In this document: positions 1-6,338 of the stretch, piece by piece | Numbering within the stretch: position 1 is the stretch's first letter | How the letters are laid out: the number at the start of each line of letters is the position of its first letter | Translations under genes and position numbers: made by a program | The notes under the pieces: generated by a model | The model's input: only the letters and a program-made list of their open reading frames with translations | The model's database searches: none | Told to the model about the DNA's origin: nothing | Assembly (NCBI GenBank): GCA_026390245.1 | Contig: JAPLGI010000008.1 | Span: 1-6,338 of the forward strand | DNA length: 6,338 bases | Reading direction: 5' to 3' | From: Caldisericota bacterium | Lineage (GTDB): Bacteria > Caldisericota > Caldisericia > Cryosericales > Cryosericaceae

Positions 1-162
1 CACCTGCATGTTATTCCTCGAGATGCCGTTGTCGACCACATTCTGGATCAGGCGCGGAACAGCAAGATCGCTGGCAATCGTCACAATGAGCGCCAGCATC
101 GCCAGAATGGCCTTGGTCCGATACGGTTTCAGGAAGCGAACGATCTTCATTAGCTGATGCAT
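1..162 (-). CDS. Exporter-type ABC transporter, N-terminal fragment (runs off the window)
   Basis: Only the first 54 residues are in the window; the gene continues past base 1. The fragment opens with a short amphipathic stretch containing FLKPYR (residues 10-15). A hydrophobic segment follows (about 18-36, rich in A, L, I, V), and then PRLIQNVVDNGI (36-47). This order, a LKPYR element, TM1, then 'P-x-L-I-Q-x-x-x-D-x-G-I', is typical of the type I exporter transmembrane domain of MsbA/LmrA/BmrA-like half-transporters, which sit in the inner membrane and export drugs, lipids or peptides using ATP. The ATPase domain is not visible, so substrate and homo- or heterodimer status cannot be judged. 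The start is supported by AAAAGGAG at 176-169, 6 nt before the ATG; this site overlaps the end of the TetR gene. The gap to the TetR stop codon is 3 nt, implying one transcript, probable translational coupling, and repression by that TetR protein. An in-frame Met at residue 5 is a less likely start. Confidence 0.82.
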   Translation of the reverse strand, partial: MHQLMKIVRFLKPYRTKAILAMLALIVTIASDLAVPRLIQNVVDNGISRNNMQV

Positions 163-165
163 ATG

Positions 166-819
166 CTACTCCTTTTCCTGTCCGGGGGATTGGTTCCCCA
201 TCAAGCCGTACAACAGAATGTCGATTGCCGACCGCACCCGCCGGGTCCGCGCCTCGGGCGTTTCCACCGCGGGAAACGCCCGCATCGGATGCATCATGAA
301 TGCCATCAGCAGTGCAATCACGGCTGAGGCGGTGACATCAGGGTCCATGGACCGCAGCCAGCCAGCCTTCACTCCCCGGCTGATGACACGTGCAAGGCGT
401 GACGTCAACTCTTCGATATGCCCCGCCTGGTACTGGCGGAACAACTCGTCGTCCGTCCACGCTTCCTGGATGATCGTGCGCATACAGGGCTGTTCGGGTG
501 CAGGTGCTAGCACGGCACGCTCGATGAGGCGGACGAACCCCTCACGGTCGGTCACGCGTTCAATACCGGAAAGCAGGCGATCCACGGGGGACGGAAAACG
601 GGAGATGATGGAAATGAGGATGTCTCGTTTGCTGCTGAAGTAGTTATAGATGCTGCCTTCGGCGATGTCGGCTGTGGCGGCGATCTCTCTGGTCGTCGCT
701 GAGGCGTATCCCTTTGCGGCAAACACGGAGGCAGCCGCCTGAAGGATCTCCTCCTGCCGACGCCCGACGCGCCGTTCCCTCCGCGCAAAGCCGTCCTGAT
801 GGTTCTGATCGTCCATCAT
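166..819 (-). CDS. TetR/AcrR-family transcriptional repressor
   Basis: This is a 217-residue protein, normal length for the family. The N-terminal DNA-binding domain spans about residues 20-68. EEILQAAASVFAAKGY (23-38) forms helix 1, and the helix-turn-helix lies at about 42-61, with TTREIAATADIAEGSIYNYF matching the family signature; K64 and the following helix complete the domain. Residues 80-205 are the helical ligand-binding and dimerisation domain, which is divergent, so the inducer cannot be predicted. Family knowledge: such dimers repress their own promoter and an adjacent efflux gene, and are released by a small molecule. Here the next gene, 3 nt downstream, is an exporter-type ABC transporter, so the inference is control of export. 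The first ATG is chosen because GGAG at 830-827 lies 7 nt upstream; the adjacent second ATG (816-814) is also possible. A 42-bp inverted-repeat patch just upstream is the probable operator. The residue 6-21 extension is basic and presumably flexible. Confidence 0.93.
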   Translation of the reverse strand: MMDDQNHQDGFARRERRVGRRQEEILQAAASVFAAKGYASATTREIAATADIAEGSIYNYFSSKRDILISIISRFPSPVDRLLSGIERVTDREGFVRLIERAVLAPAPEQPCMRTIIQEAWTDDELFRQYQAGHIEELTSRLARVISRGVKAGWLRSMDPDVTASAVIALLMAFMMHPMRAFPAVETPEARTRRVRSAIDILLYGLMGNQSPGQEKE

Positions 820-836
820 TCCTCAACTCCAGTTCC

Positions 837-878
837 TGAGTATTCGCTCACTATGTGAGCAGACACTCAGCATACTCA
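837..878. promoter_or_regulatory. Probable TetR operator: two TGAG-N6-CTCA palindromes in tandem
   Basis: Four overlapping symmetries are seen directly. TGAG-N6-CTCA occurs at 837-850 and again at 856-869, with centres 19 bp apart. Between them GCTCAC-TAT-GTGAGC (846-860) is a perfect 6-bp-arm inverted repeat. The outer edges TGAGTAT (837-843) and ATACTCA (872-878) are also perfect inverted repeats. The patch lies 18 bp upstream of the TetR start and overlaps its likely promoter. Palindromes of this size in the repressor's own upstream region are the usual TetR-family arrangement, so binding by the adjacent TetR protein is inferred. Two equal sites would allow two dimers to bind. Confidence 0.75.
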
Positions 879-879
879 A
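850..879 (-). promoter_or_regulatory. Putative sigma-70-type promoter of the TetR-ABC operon
   Basis: On the minus strand a TTGAGT -35-like box (879-874) is followed after 18 nt by a CATAGT -10-like box (855-850). Both boxes lie inside the inverted-repeat patch, so a bound TetR dimer would block polymerase. The boxes are imperfect matches (TTGACA/TATAAT) and were found by eye. The position, with a transcript starting about 20-25 nt before the ATG, fits. Confidence 0.42.
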
Positions 880-881
880 AA

Positions 882-910
882 TTGACACCGCACCAAGTGC
901 ACTCTGTGAC
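882..910 (+). promoter_or_regulatory. Possible upstream promoter toward the kinase genes (weak)
   Basis: A perfect consensus -35 hexamer TTGACA lies at 882-887 on the plus strand. With a 17-nt spacer the -10 would be TGTGAC (905-910), which matches TATAAT at only 3 of 6 positions. It would give a leader of about 110 nt before the first kinase gene. It starts 3 bp beyond the edge of the TetR operator patch, so TetR binding could influence it. Activator-dependent use is possible but unproven. Confidence 0.22.
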
Positions 911-970
911 CTCCGCACGGGTGAAACCCTGCATCTCAAACCAGGGCTGGATTCCCGTCTGCGCAAGAGT

Positions 971-1001
971 GGCGCCGCTGCCAGCCATCTTGCACGGCGC
1001 C
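971..1001. repeat. GC-rich inverted repeat, 7-bp arms
   Basis: GGCGCCG (971-977) and CGGCGCC (995-1001) are perfect inverted repeats separated by 17 nt. No T-run follows, so it is not a standard intrinsic terminator. It lies 26 nt before the earliest start codon of the large hybrid kinase and covers the place where the -35 box of the near promoter would be. It could be a regulator site or an mRNA hairpin if transcription starts further upstream; because GGCGCC is itself self-complementary, chance is also possible. Confidence 0.35.
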
Positions 1002-1017
1002 CGTTCTCCGCCATAAT
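990..1017 (+). promoter_or_regulatory. Possible promoter immediately before the hybrid kinase gene
   Basis: CATAAT at 1012-1017 matches the sigma-70 -10 consensus at 5 of 6 positions. A poor -35 candidate TTGCAC (990-995) lies 16 nt upstream. Transcription would begin near 1023-1025, leaving almost no leader before the ATG at 1027. If the promoter is real, that ATG would be read leaderless, or translation would begin further in, at 1042 or 1075. The call rests on visual matching only. Confidence 0.33.
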
Positions 1018-1026
1018 GAGAATCGC

Positions 1027-4000
1027 ATGAAGGAGAACAAATTGTGCGGAAACAATCGTGATGCCGAGGCTGGGATGAGCGACAAGGACATGCCGGTCAC
1101 ACAGAACGTGACGGACGACCAGGAATTGGCCCGACTGATGGCGAATCTGCCTGGCATGGTCTATCGTGCCTCTGCCCAGGCACCGTTCGCGTTCGAGTTT
1201 GTCGGCGGAGGATGTGAGCGCATCTACGGCCGCTCAGCGGCCGACCTGATTGGGCGACCGGAGATTCTGGTGCAGACAATGCATCCGGACGACGTGTATC
1301 GGTATGTCGAGACCGTCGCGGCCGCGATCGACAGGAGAGAGCCTTTCCATATCGAGTATCGTCTCATTCAGCCTGATGGGACTGAACGGACCGTCTGGGA
1401 ACAGGGTCGTCCGGAGACGATGGTCGACCGCAGGCTGATGATCGAGGGCACGATCGTCGACATCGACGAACCCGTGCACGCGCGCCAGCTTCAGGATGCC
1501 ACCTACCACATCTCGCAGGCAGCAGCGTCAGCCGACAATCTGGACCGGCTGTACGAGCGCATCCACCGCATCATCGCCGGGCTGATGCCTGCGGAGAACC
1601 TGTATATCGCTCTCCGGGATCCTCAGACAAACATCATCACGTATCCATGCTACTTTGACGAGTACGATGCGCCGCCTGACCCGGAGACAGCCGAAACAGG
1701 ATTGACGGCACATATTCTGCGCACCGGAACACCGCTGCTCCTGAGTGAGTTCCATGAGGAAGAACCGATCAAGTCAGGGGGTCTGATACCCACGGGAACG
1801 CCTCCCATCAGCTGGCTCGGTGTACCACTGCAGCTGCAGGGAAAGCCAATCGGGGTCATTGCCGTGCAGGTGTATCACGGATCTTATCGCTACAGCGAAC
1901 GGGACCGGGACGTTCTGTCGTTTGTCGCAGACCAGATCGCCATCTCCATCGACCGCCAGCGTGCCGCACTATCCATACAGGAGAGTGAATTGCGCTATCG
2001 ATCGCTCTTCGAAGACGCTCCCGTCGCCCTGTGGGAAGAGGACTTCTTCGACCTTGACCAGCGTCTGAGACAGGCACTTCCTTCAGGGACGGGAGATGTC
2101 GCGTCATGGCTGCATGCGCGTCCAGACGTCGTCCGTGAGCTTGCATCGCTCGTCCGTGTCGTCGATGTCAACCGCGCAGCCATCCGATTGGCTGGTGCCA
2201 CGAACAAGAATGACCTCATCGGTACGCTTATGCGCAGCATGCCTGATGAGGCCCTCGAGCGCTTCGAGGATGAGCTGGTGCATATTGCTGCCGGAGATCT
2301 CTCGTTTGCGTGGGAAGGACCGGTTTCCACGGTGACGGGCAAGCCACTTGTTGTCTCGTCGCAGTGGATGGTCGCACCCGGCAAGGAGAGAAATCTCCAC
2401 CGGGTCCTTGTTGCGATGATCGATGTCACCGACCGTGTCCAAGCCGAACACGCATTGCAGGAATCTGGGGCACGGCTGCGTGCCCTGTTTGCGGCTATGA
2501 ACGACGTGATCATCATCCTGAACCGCGATGGCGAGTGCCTTGAAGCAGTGCCCACCGGGGCGTCGCCGTCGTACTCAGTGGATAGCCTGATCGGACGGAA
2601 TGCGCGCGACGTCTTCACTCCTGAGACTGCCGAGGCGATTCTCCGCCAGGTTGAGAAGGCGCTGTCTGAACAGGTGACAACTGAAATGGAGTTCAGCCGC
2701 GGCATCGCAGGGTCTCCGCACTGGCTGGAGGTCCGCATCAGCCCACTCACAGACGATCGGGTCCTGTTGATCACCCATGATGCCACCGTACGGCATGCCG
2801 CGCAGGAATCCGCACGCAGAGAGGCGTCCAAGGCGGAAACCTATTTCAATTCGTCCGGGGTCATCATGGAGGTCACCGACCTGAACCTCCGACTTGTACG
2901 CCTGAACCAGACAGGTTACGACTTCTTCGGCTACACGCCGGAGGAGATCGTCGGCAAGGACTGGCTCGAAATGAGGCTGCCGGAACGCGAGCGAGACAGG
3001 ATCAAGGCATTGATCCGCAGCGAGCTTGAGGGAAGACCTATTCCCCGTTTTACGGAGAACCCGGTCGTCACGCGCAGTGGCGAAGAGCGCATCGTGGCGT
3101 GGCATGACTCTCTGCTGAGGGATGCCGATGGCCGGATCACCGGGCTCGTCTCCTCTGGTGTCGACGTCACCGACCGTGTCTACCTCGAAGAGGAGCTTCA
3201 GCGGGTAGACAAGCTGGAGTCGCTGGGGACCCTTGCAGGTGGCATCGCGCATGACTTCAACAACATGCTGACCGGCATCATCGGCAACATCAACCTGGCA
3301 CGCATCGAAGATGACGCAGACCGCTCCCGCGAACTGCTGCAGGAGGCAGAGCAGGAGATCCTCCAGGCTCGCGGGCTGTCGCAGCAGCTGCTGACGTTTG
3401 CCAAGGGAGGCGCGCCTGTCCGTTCCGTCCAGGATGTGGCTCAAATCCTGCAGGAAGCGGTCAGCTTCGCCCTGCGCGGTTCTGATGTTACGCCTCGCTT
3501 CGACCTGCCTGCGGACTTGTGGTGGGCGAATGTCGACAAGGGACAGCTGTCCCAAGTCTTCTCCAACATCGTCATCAACGCCGACGAGGCGATGCCTGCC
3601 GGAGGAACAGTCTCCGCCTCGGCACGCAACGTCATTCTTGCTGACCCGGTTCCATATCCCGACCTTGCGCCCGGCGACTATGTCCAGATCGACCTGAGCG
3701 ACACCGGCACCGGAATCGCCGCAAGCGACCTTCGCAAGATCTTCGATCCCTTCTTCAGTACAAAGCGCCGCGGCAGCGGCCTTGGTCTCGCGACGTCCTA
3801 TGCTATTATCCACAAGCATGGCGGATACCTCGGCGTGACCTCAAGGCAGGGAGCCGGCACGACCTTCTCCATCTTCCTGCCGGCTGCTCCTGCCCATCCA
3901 TCCCGTCCGTCGTCCGAGACGGCTCCCTGCGTCAGCGGACAGGGCCGTGTCCTGGTCATGGACGATGAACCTTCGGTGCGACAGGTGGTGGTCGCCATGC

Positions 4001-4329
4001 TGAAAAAGCTGGGCTATGACGCAGAGGCCGTCCCTGACGGCGCCAGCGCAATCCATGCGGATGCAGACGCAACTGCCGCCGGACGTCCGTTCAACGTCAT
4101 CATCATGGACCTGACCATCCCGGGCGGCATGGGCGGAGAGGAGGCCGCCGTCCTGCTTCGCGCAAGCCATACGCCCGCCCGGCTCATTGCCTCGAGCGGA
4201 TACGCCACAGACCCCGTCATGGCCGAGTACCGCGCGTATCACTTCGATGGTGTGCTTGCCAAGCCCTACAACTTCGCTGAGCTGACGTCGGCCCTCGCGT
4301 CGCTGGCCGACCAGCCTCCTCATGAGTAG
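1027..4329 (+). CDS. Soluble hybrid histidine kinase, PAS-GAF-PAS-PAS-PAS-HisKA-HATPase-REC
   Basis: This 1100-residue sensor kinase has no signal peptide or membrane helix, so it should act in the cytoplasm. Domains in order: PAS (about 33-148); GAF (165-312); a PAS with the WEEDF...LVRVVDVN insertion seen in multi-PAS kinases (322-475); PAS (482-595); PAS (603-720), with coiled linkers such as YLEEELQRVDKLESLG. The DHp domain carries AHDFNN with phospho-accepting H742 and a D-x-x-N phosphatase-type motif (D743, N746). The ATPase domain is intact: N-box N851, G1 box DTGTG (892-896), F box FDPFF (906-910) and G2 GSGLGL (916-921). A receiver domain (973-1095) has the acidic pair D979/D980, phospho-acceptor D1028, S1056 and K1079, all expected residues. 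It should autophosphorylate and pass phosphate to its own receiver, then possibly to an unseen Hpt protein; alternatively the receiver tunes kinase activity. The signals sensed are unknown. The start is uncertain: the ATG at 1027 has a poor ribosome site, while TTG at 1042 and ATG at 1075 are better placed. The next gene, 71 nt downstream on the same strand, is a second HDFNN kinase and is probably in the same operon. Confidence 0.93.
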   Translation: MKENKLCGNNRDAEAGMSDKDMPVTQNVTDDQELARLMANLPGMVYRASAQAPFAFEFVGGGCERIYGRSAADLIGRPEILVQTMHPDDVYRYVETVAAAIDRREPFHIEYRLIQPDGTERTVWEQGRPETMVDRRLMIEGTIVDIDEPVHARQLQDATYHISQAAASADNLDRLYERIHRIIAGLMPAENLYIALRDPQTNIITYPCYFDEYDAPPDPETAETGLTAHILRTGTPLLLSEFHEEEPIKSGGLIPTGTPPISWLGVPLQLQGKPIGVIAVQVYHGSYRYSERDRDVLSFVADQIAISIDRQRAALSIQESELRYRSLFEDAPVALWEEDFFDLDQRLRQALPSGTGDVASWLHARPDVVRELASLVRVVDVNRAAIRLAGATNKNDLIGTLMRSMPDEALERFEDELVHIAAGDLSFAWEGPVSTVTGKPLVVSSQWMVAPGKERNLHRVLVAMIDVTDRVQAEHALQESGARLRALFAAMNDVIIILNRDGECLEAVPTGASPSYSVDSLIGRNARDVFTPETAEAILRQVEKALSEQVTTEMEFSRGIAGSPHWLEVRISPLTDDRVLLITHDATVRHAAQESARREASKAETYFNSSGVIMEVTDLNLRLVRLNQTGYDFFGYTPEEIVGKDWLEMRLPERERDRIKALIRSELEGRPIPRFTENPVVTRSGEERIVAWHDSLLRDADGRITGLVSSGVDVTDRVYLEEELQRVDKLESLGTLAGGIAHDFNNMLTGIIGNINLARIEDDADRSRELLQEAEQEILQARGLSQQLLTFAKGGAPVRSVQDVAQILQEAVSFALRGSDVTPRFDLPADLWWANVDKGQLSQVFSNIVINADEAMPAGGTVSASARNVILADPVPYPDLAPGDYVQIDLSDTGTGIAASDLRKIFDPFFSTKRRGSGLGLATSYAIIHKHGGYLGVTSRQGAGTTFSIFLPAAPAHPSRPSSETAPCVSGQGRVLVMDDEPSVRQVVVAMLKKLGYDAEAVPDGASAIHADADATAAGRPFNVIIMDLTIPGGMGGEEAAVLLRASHTPARLIASSGYATDPVMAEYRAYHFDGVLAKPYNFAELTSALASLADQPPHE
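1030..1044 (+). promoter_or_regulatory. Strong ribosome-binding site inside the first codons, pointing to a TTG start
   Basis: AAGGAG (1030-1035) lies 6 nt before an in-frame TTG codon (1042-1044), an ideal spacing. The ATG at 1027 has no comparable site upstream. The other three genes here all use strong purine-rich sites 6-7 nt from their start, which favours TTG at 1042 as the true start of the hybrid kinase, 5 codons shorter. A second option, GAGG at 1066-1069 placed 5 nt before the ATG at 1075, would remove 16 codons. All options precede the first PAS domain. Confidence 0.45.
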
Positions 4330-4388
4330 CAGAGTCTGAGCGTCACAATAGTCGTGTGTCGCCCTTTGTTCCGCAATGGTCGTGGCCT

Positions 4389-4393
4389 GGAGG
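4389..4393 (+). promoter_or_regulatory. Ribosome-binding site of the membrane-bound kinase
   Basis: GGAGG lies 7 nt before the ATG at 4401 and decides that start, because the residues that follow form a clear signal peptide. The 71-nt gap from the previous stop codon (4330-4400) shows no terminator-like hairpin with a T-run and no good promoter, which supports co-transcription with the upstream kinase. Confidence 0.8.
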
Positions 4394-4400
4394 CTTGTTC

Positions 4401-6338
<1,938 letters not shown>

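Noticed and set aside
218..643. Plus-strand open frame of 141 codons across the TetR gene
   Set aside because: It is the antisense of a typical TetR protein and has no ribosome site or domain of its own.
927..946. CCCTG...CAGGG inverted repeat as a terminator
   Set aside because: The stem is only 5 bp, the loop is 10 nt and there is no T-run on either strand. It also lies between divergent genes, where no terminator is needed.
823..1157. Minus-strand small open frames covering the intergenic region
   Set aside because: Their translations are arginine- and serine-rich with no domain, and they overlap the operator patch and the start of the hybrid kinase.
2575..3819. Long open frame (414 codons) on the minus strand opposite the hybrid kinase
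   Set aside because: It is fully antisense to a gene with intact, ordered kinase domains. The translation shows no recognisable domain, and its length follows from the GC-rich codon pattern of the sense gene.
4330..4400. Possible terminator or promoter between the two kinases
   Set aside because: No stable hairpin with a T-run and no acceptable -35/-10 pair was found by eye; only the GGAGG ribosome site is clear.

Overview
The window holds four protein-coding genes, two of them cut by its edges, arranged around one divergent intergenic region. It is GC-rich and densely coding, with strong Shine-Dalgarno sites. Large multi-PAS kinases of the HDFNN type and an HK with a periplasmic ABC_sub_bind-type sensor suggest a free-living, didermic, environmental bacterium with heavy signalling investment, such as a deltaproteobacterium-like, Caldisericota-like or other anaerobe lineage. 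The sequence alone does not fix the phylum. I see no RNA gene, insertion sequence, CRISPR array or phage gene.

Left side (minus strand): a TetR/AcrR-family repressor (819 to 166) is followed 3 nt later by the start of an exporter-type ABC transporter (162 to 1, running off the window). This is the usual repressor-exporter operon. Upstream of the repressor is a 42-bp patch of nested inverted repeats (837-878). It contains two copies of TGAG-N6-CTCA 19 bp apart and overlaps the likely repressor promoter, so it is probably the autoregulatory operator.

Right side (plus strand): a large soluble hybrid histidine kinase (1027-4329) with the order PAS-GAF-PAS-PAS-PAS-HisKA-HATPase-REC. After 71 nt comes a second, membrane-bound histidine kinase (4401 to beyond 6338) with signal peptide, periplasmic ABC_sub_bind-like sensor, one transmembrane helix, PAS, DHp and ATPase domain. 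The two are probably co-transcribed and may feed one pathway, one sensing an extracytoplasmic solute and the other a cytoplasmic cue. No output regulator is visible apart from the REC domain on the first kinase.

The most unusual observation is in the second kinase. The stretch between the phospho-accepting His and the ATPase N-box is about 36 residues shorter than in its neighbour, still in frame, and lacks essentially all of DHp helix 2 and the linker into the ATPase domain. The second is the tandem operator. The third is a start-site puzzle in the first kinase, where a perfect Shine-Dalgarno lies inside the annotated start and points to a TTG codon. I found no convincing wholly new system; the left and centre are ordinary regulatory and transport genes.
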